Source: an uncultured Pelagibacteraceae bacterium
GTDB taxonomy: Bacteria > Pseudomonadota > Alphaproteobacteria > Pelagibacterales > Pelagibacteraceae
DNA length: 64,000 bases
NCBI GenBank assembly: GCA_902582605.1
Contig: CACHSP010000001.1
Location: 1-64,000, forward strand
Reading direction: 5' to 3'
Part shown: piece after piece, positions 26,876 to 34,938 of the stretch
Layout of the letters: every line of letters begins with the position of its first letter
Position numbering within the stretch: the stretch's first letter is position 1
The notes under the pieces: model-generated
The model's input: only the letters and a program-made list of their open reading frames with translations
What the model was told of the DNA's origin: nothing
The model's database searches: none
Position numbers and translations under genes: made by a program

Positions 26876-29272
26876 TTAAGCGACCATGCTTTCTGCTTTT
26901 TGTAAATCAACAGCCACAAGCTGACTAATTCCTTTTTCAGGCATAGTGACACCATAAAGTCTATTCATTTTTGACATTGTCAAAGCATGGTGAGTAACAA
27001 TGATGAATTTGGTATTTGTAATTTTAATTAGTTCTTCAAGCAAGCCACAAAATCTTGTGACGTTAGCATCATCTAAAGGTGCATCAACCTCGTCCAAAAC
27101 ACATATAGGAGAGGGATTAGTTAAAAAAACAGCAAAAATTAAAGATAGTGCAGTCAAAGCTTGCTCACCTCCAGATAATAAAGTTATCGATTGGAGTCTT
27201 TTTCCTGGAGGACTTACTAACATTTCCAAACCAGCTTCTAAAGGGTCATCGGAGTCAACCAATTCAAGCTTAGCATTTCCACCATTAAATAATTTTGTAT
27301 AAACCTCATTAAATTTTCTATTTACCTTATCAAAAGCCTCAATTAGTCTTTCCCTTCCTTTTTGATTTAATTCATTAATACTATCTTTAAGTTTTATAAT
27401 TGCTGTAACTAAGTCTGCTCTATCTTGCTCCATTTTCTTAATTTCTGTTTCGTATTTTACAGTCTCTTCGTCGGCTTTTAGGTTAACTGAGCCTAACTTT
27501 TCTCTCTCTTGTTTTTTTTTATCTAACAAGTCTTCTTGATTAACAGCATCTGGCAGTTCTTCGACACCAAATAAATTTGAATTTTCTAAAATGTTTTCTT
27601 CTGTAAGATTTAGCTCAGAAATAATTCTATCTACTAAATCATTTTTTCTTTTCTTAAGTCCTTCAATTGTTGCCCCTGAACTTGCTTTTCGTTCTCTTAT
27701 CTGAATAGATTGTTCTTGTATCTCGTTTAGTTGATTTCTAAGAGTGTCAATTTTTTCATCTGTAGTATTAATAATTTGCTCATTATCATTTTTTTCATTT
27801 TCAGAAATTCTCAAATTTTCTGAAATTTGTCCTTTTTTTTCTGCCTGAAATTTTGGTTGATTATCAAGTTTATCTCGTTGCACATTAAGTTTATTTTTTC
27901 TATCACTTAATTCTGCAACCATTTTTTCCGAATTAGATAAAAGATTTTTCCAACTCTCAATCTCCTTATCAATTATTGCAATTCTCTCATTTCTTTTGAC
28001 AGACTCTTTTTTGATATTTTGATTTTTACTATAACTATCTGCGTATTCTTCGATAACAAATTGGCATTCATCTAGAGATTTAATTGCATCATCATTTTTT
28101 TGTGAATTAATTAATTGTTTAATTTTATCGATTTCTGATTTTAACTTATTTTTGCTGTTTTCCAAATCTTCATTCGATTGTTTCTCAGTTTGATAATATT
28201 TTGAGTCGATTTCAATAAGCTCACTTTTTTCTTCCTTCAGTCTTTTTTCATTAGAGTTTGCATCAATCACTATTCCTCTTTCCCTACTAATATCATCATC
28301 TATTGTTTGTAGAGATTTTTTTACGTTTTCTATTTCGTCTTGAATTCTGCTATTTTCCTCATCTAGACTTTTTAGTTCTAAGTTTAGCCTTTGGATCTTC
28401 GATAAATTTTCAATATTTTTTTCTCGTAGAGGAGTTATTTTATCAACCTCAGTTTTAATCAGTTTCTCTAATTCGTTAATTTTATTATTAAAACCACTGA
28501 CTTCAGTTTCTGCTTCTGTATTAATTTCATTTTCTATTTTAATTTCTTTATCGATCTCTAGTAATTTTAGATAATATAGTCCTGCTTCAATTTTTTTTAT
28601 TTCATCAGAAATATTTTTGTATTTTGTAGCCTCTTCAGCCTGTTTTTGTAAATTTGCTAGTTGCCTTTCCTGTTGCTTTCTTAATTCGTCAGCTCTCTTT
28701 AGATTATTTTCTGCAGCGCTCAACCTTAGTTCAGCTTCATGTCTTCTAACATGTAATCCAGAAATTCCTGCAGCCTCCTCTAAAATTGCTCTTCTATCAG
28801 TAGGTTTTGCAGTAACAAGGGCACCAATTCTGCCTTGACTAATCATTGATGGAGAGTGAGCTCCAGTTGATAAATCTGCGAAAAACATTTGAGCATCCCT
28901 TGCTCTAACTTCTTTATCATTAATATAAAACTTCGAACCTTTATCTTTTTCTATTTTTCTTCTAACATTTATTTCGTCTAACTCTCTAAATTGCACTGGA
29001 CCCTCGTTATTTTCATTGGCAACAGTTACCGAAACTTCAGCAATATTTTTAGAAGGTTTGTTTGATGTTCCTGAAAATATGACATCTTCCATGCCTGATC
29101 CTCGCATGCTTTTTGCAGATGTTTCACCCATTACCCATCTTAAAGATTCAACAATATTTGATTTTCCACAACCATTTGGGCCAACAATGCCTGTTAAACC
29201 ATTTTCAATTAAGAAATTAGTCTTATCTGCAAATGACTTAAATCCATTGAGTTGGATTTTTTTAAACTCCAT
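26876..29272 (-). CDS. smc: Chromosome segregation SMC protein, short form without a visible hinge
   Basis: Both ATPase halves are intact: Walker A GPNGCGKS at residues 31-38, signature LSGGEQ at 699-704 and Walker B ICVLDEVD at 723-730, with the switch histidine in VTHH. The length is 798 residues, against roughly 1150-1200 for normal bacterial SMC. The middle (about 180-560) is charged coiled-coil-like sequence; residues 334-480 hold no glycine at all, and nothing resembles the glycine-rich hinge. The rest aligns in spirit with both coiled-coil arms, so the hinge appears deleted. It is not frameshifted. Confidence 0.9.
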   Translation of the reverse strand: MEFKKIQLNGFKSFADKTNFLIENGLTGIVGPNGCGKSNIVESLRWVMGETSAKSMRGSGMEDVIFSGTSNKPSKNIAEVSVTVANENNEGPVQFRELDEINVRRKIEKDKGSKFYINDKEVRARDAQMFFADLSTGAHSPSMISQGRIGALVTAKPTDRRAILEEAAGISGLHVRRHEAELRLSAAENNLKRADELRKQQERQLANLQKQAEEATKYKNISDEIKKIEAGLYYLKLLEIDKEIKIENEINTEAETEVSGFNNKINELEKLIKTEVDKITPLREKNIENLSKIQRLNLELKSLDEENSRIQDEIENVKKSLQTIDDDISRERGIVIDANSNEKRLKEEKSELIEIDSKYYQTEKQSNEDLENSKNKLKSEIDKIKQLINSQKNDDAIKSLDECQFVIEEYADSYSKNQNIKKESVKRNERIAIIDKEIESWKNLLSNSEKMVAELSDRKNKLNVQRDKLDNQPKFQAEKKGQISENLRISENEKNDNEQIINTTDEKIDTLRNQLNEIQEQSIQIRERKASSGATIEGLKKRKNDLVDRIISELNLTEENILENSNLFGVEELPDAVNQEDLLDKKKQEREKLGSVNLKADEETVKYETEIKKMEQDRADLVTAIIKLKDSINELNQKGRERLIEAFDKVNRKFNEVYTKLFNGGNAKLELVDSDDPLEAGLEMLVSPPGKRLQSITLLSGGEQALTALSLIFAVFLTNPSPICVLDEVDAPLDDANVTRFCGLLEELIKITNTKFIIVTHHALTMSKMNRLYGVTMPEKGISQLVAVDLQKAESMVA

Positions 29273-29280
29273 GGATTAAC

Positions 29281-29856
29281 TTATATCAGTTTTTCTAATG
29301 TTTTTTTTAAATTTTTATAATTAAGAGATTTTTCGAACTTTTCGTTATTAATTATTATCGTAGGAGTAGAATTAACTTTAAAATTTTTTGTCCCCTCGAT
29401 TCGATCATTTAAAACATAGTTCTCTATTTCTTTGTTGCTAATACATTTTTCAAAATCAATATCAAACCCAGCTTTTTTTAGAAATTCTTTCAAATTATTA
29501 TTTACCTCTTCTATTCCCTTACCTTTTATCCAAGCTTGTTGATTAGAGTAAAGTTTTTCCAAAATTTCTAAGCTTTGATCTTGTTTACACAGAGAAATTT
29601 TTGAAGCATTTAAAGCAGCAATATCTAAAGGAAAGTGTCGAAATTCTATTTTTACTAGTCCTGTATCTATGAAATCTTTTTTAAGAGAGGGGTAAACATC
29701 TTTATGAAAATTTGCACAATGACTACATGTTAGAGACTCGTAGGCAATTATTGTAATCTTTGCATTTTGATTTCCTGAAACTATTCTCTTTATTTCTGCG
29801 TTAGCACTAGTGGTTAATCCAAAAATTAATATTAAAAATAGAAATAATTTATTCAT
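29281..29856 (-). CDS. DsbA-like periplasmic thiol oxidoreductase
   Basis: A 191-residue thioredoxin-fold protein with a signal peptide ending ...TTSANA. The active site is CSHC in YESLTCSHCANFH, and the cis-proline is in VNSTPTIIINNE. It fits the DsbA/DsbG thiol:disulfide interchange group (thioredoxin_4 type). It overlaps dciA by four bases and precedes smc by eight bases, an arrangement with no obvious functional meaning. Confidence 0.88.
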   Translation of the reverse strand: MNKLFLFLILIFGLTTSANAEIKRIVSGNQNAKITIIAYESLTCSHCANFHKDVYPSLKKDFIDTGLVKIEFRHFPLDIAALNASKISLCKQDQSLEILEKLYSNQQAWIKGKGIEEVNNNLKEFLKKAGFDIDFEKCISNKEIENYVLNDRIEGTKNFKVNSTPTIIINNEKFEKSLNYKNLKKTLEKLI

Positions 29857-30341
29857 TTTTCTTTAAAAACTTTAGTTAATTCAATTAAAGAGTTTTTAAT
29901 TTTTTCATTTTTAACATCATTAAGTTTATTTTTGTACTTATTGTTTGTCACAGGTTTATTCTGAATTATCTTCTGATTATCTATTTTATTTTCATCGTTA
30001 AAACTTGTAAATTTAATCCGCTTTACAACTTCATCTTTAAAAAAAGCATTCATTCTATCCATAATTTCTTTTTTCGAATATTCTAACTCAACTTCATGAC
30101 CTCTTTGCACCATTATTAAGAGCGTACTTACACTGAACTTGTTAGTATTCTTAAAAGATTTTGGATAACAAACCTTAAATAATTTTTCACCAGCAATGAA
30201 TTTCCAATTATTGAGTGTTTCGGAATAAATATGACCTCTTTTATTAATAAACTTTTTAATATTTTTTGGCAAAGTGTCATTGAAAGACCTTAATCCTTGA
30301 ATGCTACCAGTTCTCTGCTTAATATATTTTTTATATTGCAT
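29853..30341 (-). CDS. DUF721/DciA-like protein
   Basis: An approximately 162-residue protein with the DUF721 layout: SETLNNWKFIAGEKLFKVCYPKSF followed by a beta segment (LLIMVQRGHEVELEY). DUF721 proteins related to DciA load or guide the replicative helicase in bacteria lacking DnaC. I take the ATG at 30341; a TTG at 30353 would add four residues. The ATG abuts the divergent mutY ATG directly. Confidence 0.8.
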   Translation of the reverse strand: MQYKKYIKQRTGSIQGLRSFNDTLPKNIKKFINKRGHIYSETLNNWKFIAGEKLFKVCYPKSFKNTNKFSVSTLLIMVQRGHEVELEYSKKEIMDRMNAFFKDEVVKRIKFTSFNDENKIDNQKIIQNKPVTNNKYKNKLNDVKNEKIKNSLIELTKVFKEK

Positions 30342-31325
30342 ATGAAAGATCAATTTGTAACAAAAAAAATTCTCAATTGGTACGATTTAAATAAAAGATC
30401 ATTGCCATGGCGAAAAAATGTTTCACCCATCAAAAAGCAATATTTTACATTAGTAAGTGAATTTATGTTACAACAAACTCAGGTTGCAACTGTTATTCCT
30501 TATTTTAATCGCTTCATTAAAAACATTCCAAATCTCAGTTCACTTGCCAAAACTAGTGACAAAAAACTATATAAACTCTGGGAAGGTCTTGGATATTATT
30601 CTAGAGTAAAAAATTTAAGAAAAACTGCTCAAATTGTTAAAAAAAATTTTCAAGGGAAATTGCCAGATACTTTTGATGATTTAATTTCTTTACCAGGAAT
30701 TGGAAATTATACAGCAAGTGCAATTTTGGCAATTGCATTTAATAAGTCTTTTATACCGCTAGATGGAAATGTTGAGAGAGTTTTAAAAAGATATCTTTTT
30801 CTAAAAAAAGAAAAAGAAATTACCAAGGAAAATCTCCACAAAAAAAAATCAATATTAGGAACATCCCCAAGGTCTAGCGATTATGCGCAGGCTTTAATGG
30901 AATTAGGGGCTTTGATTTGTAAACCTACAAACCCCAACTGTTTAAAATGTCCAATTTCAAAAAAATGTAAATCATTTCGTAAAAAAGATTTCAAACTTGT
31001 AAAGAATAGTAAAAAAAATATAGATAAGTACTTTATTTTAAATGTTTATAAAAAAGATAAAAAATATCTATTGGTTAAAAATACAAAATTTAAATTTCTC
31101 AAAAACTTAAGAATATTTCCAATGCAGGAATTATCTAAACCCAAAAAATTTAATAAAACTATAAATTTTAAAATGTCCAACATGAATATGAATATCAAAA
31201 TTCAATATCCAAAAAATGTTAGAGAAATATCCTCTTCTTGTTGGGTTGATCAAAAAAAAATTGGTAATTCTATGTTGCCAACATTTACAAAAAAAGTTGT
31301 TAAGTATTTAGAGGGCAACTTATGA
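30342..31325 (+). CDS. mutY: A/G-specific adenine DNA glycosylase MutY
   Basis: MutY removes adenine mispaired with 8-oxoguanine. Visible marks: the N-terminal SLPWRK, the catalytic Glu in SEFMLQQTQVATV, the helix-hairpin-helix LPGIGNYTASAI followed by the Asp in LDGNVERVL, and the 4Fe-4S cluster cysteines in CKPTNPNCLKCPISKKC. The C-terminal NUDIX-like domain is degenerate but present. The start ATG at 30342 is preferred over an upstream in-frame ATG at 30297 that lies inside dciA. Its stop overlaps the next gene by four bases. Confidence 0.93.
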   Translation: MKDQFVTKKILNWYDLNKRSLPWRKNVSPIKKQYFTLVSEFMLQQTQVATVIPYFNRFIKNIPNLSSLAKTSDKKLYKLWEGLGYYSRVKNLRKTAQIVKKNFQGKLPDTFDDLISLPGIGNYTASAILAIAFNKSFIPLDGNVERVLKRYLFLKKEKEITKENLHKKKSILGTSPRSSDYAQALMELGALICKPTNPNCLKCPISKKCKSFRKKDFKLVKNSKKNIDKYFILNVYKKDKKYLLVKNTKFKFLKNLRIFPMQELSKPKKFNKTINFKMSNMNMNIKIQYPKNVREISSSCWVDQKKIGNSMLPTFTKKVVKYLEGNL

Positions 31326-32464
31326 AAAAAATAGCCATTATCGGAGCTGGTATTTCAGGATTATTTATTGCTAATTTGTTCAAGAAAAACTCAGATTATC
31401 AAGTCGTAATTTATGAGAAAAATAATTCGATTAATCTTGAGGAAGGTTATGGAATTCAATTATCCGTCAATAGTGTGAAGCTTTTAAATGAAATTGAATT
31501 TAATAAATTCGAAAATGCAAGAAAGTTTAATCCAAAAAAGATTATTTTTTTTTCATCTAAAAACTTCAAAAAGATATGTGATTTGAATATCTCTGATTTT
31601 AATTCAGAGAATTGTCAGTACACTACTTTGAAACGATCTGATTTAATAAATTTTTTGAAAAAGGATATAGAAAATTTAATTAAATTTAATCATAATGTTT
31701 CGAGTATAAATAAAGAAAATCAGAAAATTCAACTTACTTTTGAAAACAATGAAATTTTCGAATGCGATTATTTAATCATTTCAGATGGTGTTTTTTCAAA
31801 AAGTAGAAGTTTGATTTCTAACAACAAAAGTCAACCAAAATACAACAACACACTAGCGATTAGAGGAAAGATAACAAATTCTTCCGAAATCGATAATGAA
31901 AATATTTCATTATTTTTAGGCTCTGATTTTCATCAGGTAATTTATCCAGTAAATCAAAATGGCGACTTAAATTTTATAGCAATTATGAAGTATGAACTTA
32001 CTTTAGAACAACAAAAAAATTATTCTTTATTCAAAGAAAATTCCTTCATTAGAAAAGTTTTAGAAAAGGTTCCAAAAGAAAATAAAGAATTTTTTGATAA
32101 AATTAAGGAATTAAAAATATTCCCAGTATTTGTTAGTAAAGACTTTTTTAAATCAAATAATGATAACATTAATTTTATAGGTGATGCTTTTTTTGCTTTT
32201 CCACCTTCATTTGCTCAAGGGGCATCTCAATCCATAGAGGGTGCTTATGAATTATTTAAAAGTATTGAAAATAACTTAGAAGGGGATTTCTTTAAGAATA
32301 GAGTTAATAAAACTAAAATGGTTAATAAAAGATCTAAACTAAATCAATTCGCATTTCATTTGTCTAATCCTGTGGCTGTTTTTTTTAGAAATATTTTTTT
32401 GAAAAAATTTATTAAAAACAAAAAGTTTTTAGATTCTTATTTAGGTAAAATTTATAATAATTAA
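31322..32464 (+). CDS. FAD-dependent monooxygenase
   Basis: A 380-residue flavoprotein of the UbiH/para-hydroxybenzoate hydroxylase superfamily. The FAD motif is IIGAGISGLFIANLF at the N-terminus, the middle DG motif is ISDGVFSKSR, and the GD motif is FIGDAFFAFPPSFAQGASQSIEGA. The last part is typical of ring hydroxylases, possibly in ubiquinone synthesis, but substrate assignment is uncertain. It is coupled to mutY by a four-base overlap and meets ccrM tail to tail with a four-base overlap. Confidence 0.82.
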   Translation: MKKIAIIGAGISGLFIANLFKKNSDYQVVIYEKNNSINLEEGYGIQLSVNSVKLLNEIEFNKFENARKFNPKKIIFFSSKNFKKICDLNISDFNSENCQYTTLKRSDLINFLKKDIENLIKFNHNVSSINKENQKIQLTFENNEIFECDYLIISDGVFSKSRSLISNNKSQPKYNNTLAIRGKITNSSEIDNENISLFLGSDFHQVIYPVNQNGDLNFIAIMKYELTLEQQKNYSLFKENSFIRKVLEKVPKENKEFFDKIKELKIFPVFVSKDFFKSNNDNINFIGDAFFAFPPSFAQGASQSIEGAYELFKSIENNLEGDFFKNRVNKTKMVNKRSKLNQFAFHLSNPVAVFFRNIFLKKFIKNKKFLDSYLGKIYNN

Positions 32465-33531
32465 TTTTTTGAAATTAATCTTTGTCTTAAATTATCTATA
32501 GGCACTATTTGCCCATTAAGATTATAATGCCAATAAGTCCAGCCATTACAACTTTCTGCTCCCAATATTGATGCAGCTACCTTGTGAATTGAGCCCTCTT
32601 TTTTGGCATGTTTTATACTTCCATCAGCCATAATTTTTGCACTGATTTTCTTTTTATTATCAAAAATAGTAGTGCCTGGTTTAATTATTCCTAATTCAAC
32701 CAATGACCCAAAAGGTATTCTTGGTTTAGATCTACCATTTTGCAAAGTATCTAAATAATCATCTTCTATAGGTTTTGTATTTTTAAGTCGTTGTTCAGCT
32801 GCCTTATAATAGGTTTTTTCTTTTTCAATTCCGTAATAATTTCTACCCAATTTTTTTGCAACTGTTGCTGTTGTTCCTGATCCTAAAAAAGGATCTAAAA
32901 CTAAATCATTTTTGTTTGAGGTTGCTAATAAAATTCTGTGAAGTAGAGCCTCAGGTTTTTGAGTAGAATGAACTTTTTTACCATTTTTTTTAAGTCTTTC
33001 AGAACCATTACAAATCGGCAACTCCCAGTTCGATCTCATTTGAAGATCATCATTTAAACATTTCAAAGATTGATAATTAAAAGTGTATTTTGATTTTTCT
33101 GATTTTGACGCCCAAATCAAGGTTTCATGCGCATTAGTAAAACGTGTCCCTCTGAAATTTGGCATAGGATTTTTTTTATTCCAGATGACGTCATTTAAAA
33201 TCCAAAAACCTAAATTTTGAATAGCGGTGCCAACTCTAAAAATGTTATGGTAACTGCCGATCACCCAAATAGCGCCATTCTTTTTCAAAATTCTTTTACA
33301 TTCTGTTAACCACGAGTAGGTAAATTCATCATACTTTTTAAAATTTTCAAATTGATCCCATTCATCATTGACTGCATTTACCTTAGACCTATCGGGTCTT
33401 ATGAGCTCATTCTTTAACTGTAAGTTGTAAGGAGGGTCAGCAAAAATTAAATCAAAAGTTTCACTAGGGATTTTTTTTAGTTCCCTTAAACTATCTCCAT
33501 TAATTAATTTATTTTTAAAGTCTAAATTCAT
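32461..33531 (-). CDS. ccrM: Cell-cycle DNA adenine methyltransferase CcrM (GANTC)
   Basis: A solitary beta-class N6-adenine methyltransferase of about 356 residues. The catalytic motif is DPPYNLQL and the SAM-binding motif is DPFLGSGTTATVAKKLGR, in the beta-class order. The C-terminal ~85 residues (from PRIPFGSLVELGIIKPG to the end) match the extra domain that CcrM proteins use to open DNA, which separates it from restriction-type enzymes. The ATG at 33531 fits the family start MNLDFKNKLINGD; an upstream ATG would add 14 unconserved residues. No restriction enzyme is nearby. Confidence 0.93.
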   Translation of the reverse strand: MNLDFKNKLINGDSLRELKKIPSETFDLIFADPPYNLQLKNELIRPDRSKVNAVNDEWDQFENFKKYDEFTYSWLTECKRILKKNGAIWVIGSYHNIFRVGTAIQNLGFWILNDVIWNKKNPMPNFRGTRFTNAHETLIWASKSEKSKYTFNYQSLKCLNDDLQMRSNWELPICNGSERLKKNGKKVHSTQKPEALLHRILLATSNKNDLVLDPFLGSGTTATVAKKLGRNYYGIEKEKTYYKAAEQRLKNTKPIEDDYLDTLQNGRSKPRIPFGSLVELGIIKPGTTIFDNKKKISAKIMADGSIKHAKKEGSIHKVAASILGAESCNGWTYWHYNLNGQIVPIDNLRQRLISKN

Positions 33532-33548
33532 TTTATAAAAATAAATTA

Positions 33549-33564
33549 GACTCCAAAAAGATTC
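33549..33564. promoter_or_regulatory. Two GANTC sites directly upstream of ccrM
   Basis: GACTC at 33549-33553 and GATTC at 33560-33564 lie 18 and 29 bases before the ccrM start. GANTC is the methylation target of CcrM. In Caulobacter, two GANTC sites near the ccrM leader tie its transcription to methylation state. The same role here is inferred from this arrangement. Confidence 0.5.
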
Positions 33565-33650
33565 TTGGGTCAACCTAGGATTGAATTATTTGGATTTCAT
33601 TTGTATGATAGTGGTTCACAACAACTACATCTGGTGTTTCTACGTGAAAC

Positions 33651-34211
33651 CTATTTTAACTTACTGATCGGTGAAAAGGTTCTTCTATGGTGAGAAGTAA
33701 TCCCAAATTTTTTTATAGCTTTAAGATGTTGTTTAGTTCCATATCCATAATTTTTACTCCAGTAATAATTTTTAAATTTCTTCCCTAACCTAGAGATCAT
33801 TTTATCACGTGTAACTTTTGCTATAATTGATGCTGCAGAAATTGATGGTATTTTTTGATCACCTTTAATGACTGATTGAAGTTTATAATTTTTTAAATTT
33901 GGTGTTTTATTTCCATCGACTAAAATCAGTTTTGGTTTTTTTTTGAGTTTTTTAATCGCTCTTTCCATAGCCAATAGGCTTGCATGAAGAATATTTATTT
34001 TTTCAATTTCTGAAACAGAAGCTTTACCTGTAGCCCAAATAGAGTTTTTCTTAATATATTTAGCTAAAAATTCTCGCTTATTTTTTCTCAAACTTTTTGA
34101 GTCTTTCAATAACTTCTTATTGATGGTCTTGTTCAATATTACGGCTGCTGCATAAACAGGTCCAATTAAGCTACCCCTGCCAACTTCATCAACTCCAGCA
34201 ATAGTTTTCAT
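33651..34211 (-). CDS. rnhB: Ribonuclease HII
   Basis: A 186-residue RNase HII that cuts at single ribonucleotides in DNA. The GVDEVGRGSLIGPVYAAAV motif carries the first Asp-Glu pair, and LVDGNK and ISAASIIAKVTRD carry further conserved residues. The C-terminal YGYGTKQHLKAIKKFG is standard. It overlaps the upstream glycosylase gene by one base. Its partner RNase HI is at 17846-18268. Confidence 0.95.
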   Translation of the reverse strand: MKTIAGVDEVGRGSLIGPVYAAAVILNKTINKKLLKDSKSLRKNKREFLAKYIKKNSIWATGKASVSEIEKINILHASLLAMERAIKKLKKKPKLILVDGNKTPNLKNYKLQSVIKGDQKIPSISAASIIAKVTRDKMISRLGKKFKNYYWSKNYGYGTKQHLKAIKKFGITSHHRRTFSPISKLK

Positions 34212-34927
34212 TAAATCCTAATATTTAAATTTTGAATTTTTTGTTTAATTTTTTTTAGATCTTCCCATGAAAATTTTTTATTTTCTGGAAATCTAATTAG
34301 ATAGGAGGGGCTGAAAGAAATCATGATAGGAATAGTTTTGTTCTTTAAAATTATTTCTTTCCACTTACCTCTTTCATTAGATATTTTGCTTAATCCTGTA
34401 ATTGCCTCCATCGCTGTGCTGCCCATTAAAATTAAAATTTTTGGATCTATTATCGCAATGTGTTCTTTTAAAAATATTGCATAACGTTTTATCTCCTGTC
34501 CGGTGGGTTTTCTGTCTTCCGGTGGTCTGAAATTAATTGAGTAGGTAGTGTAAATATTTTCTCTTTTTATATTGATTGCTAGTAACATTTTGTTTAAGAG
34601 ATTGCCCACTTCTCCTTGAAAGCATAAACCTGTTTCATCCTCTATTTCGCCTGGAGTTTCTCCAATTAACATCACATCAGCATTAAGGTTACCTTCGCCC
34701 AGGACCAAATTCTTAGAATTATTTTTTAAATTACAATTTTCAATTGAATTAATCTTTGTTTTAAGATCATTCAGCAATTTATTTTTATTTATTGAGGTGT
34801 TTTTATTTTCAGCTAAATTGACTTTAAATCTATTTATTGGTTTATCGCTAAAAATAAAATCAGTTTCAATTGTTTTCATGAATTCTTGAGCATATTTAGC
34901 ATTTTGATTTAAAGTCTTTTTAATCAT
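34211..34927 (-). CDS. Uracil-DNA glycosylase family 4-like protein, divergent
   Basis: A 238-residue protein of the family 4 uracil-DNA glycosylase fold: GETPGEIED at residues 89-97 matches motif A (GEAPG..ED), and FRPPEDRKPT at 133-142 matches the family. Differences matter: the cysteines that hold the 4Fe-4S cluster in family 4 are missing, with N-F-R-P-P in place of K-C-R-P-P, and motif B reads FSPSYL at 205-210 in place of H-P-x-x-L. Some alphaproteobacterial members also lack the cluster cysteines. Activity is uncertain. It is divergent from the TPR gene with 11 bases between start codons. Confidence 0.8.
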   Translation of the reverse strand: MIKKTLNQNAKYAQEFMKTIETDFIFSDKPINRFKVNLAENKNTSINKNKLLNDLKTKINSIENCNLKNNSKNLVLGEGNLNADVMLIGETPGEIEDETGLCFQGEVGNLLNKMLLAINIKRENIYTTYSINFRPPEDRKPTGQEIKRYAIFLKEHIAIIDPKILILMGSTAMEAITGLSKISNERGKWKEIILKNKTIPIMISFSPSYLIRFPENKKFSWEDLKKIKQKIQNLNIRI

Positions 34928-34938
34928 ACAATGTAGTA

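Noticed and set aside
28617-29279. Several plus-strand frames opposite smc
   Set aside because: They are antisense shadows of the smc ATPase and coiled-coil coding sequence.
32461-33531. ccrM as part of a restriction-modification system
   Set aside because: No restriction endonuclease is nearby, and the C-terminal extension is typical of the solitary cell-cycle enzyme.
33590-33650. Short inverted repeat GTTTC/GAAAC between ccrM and rnhB
   Set aside because: Only five pairs with no T-tract; it can arise by chance and no function is supported.
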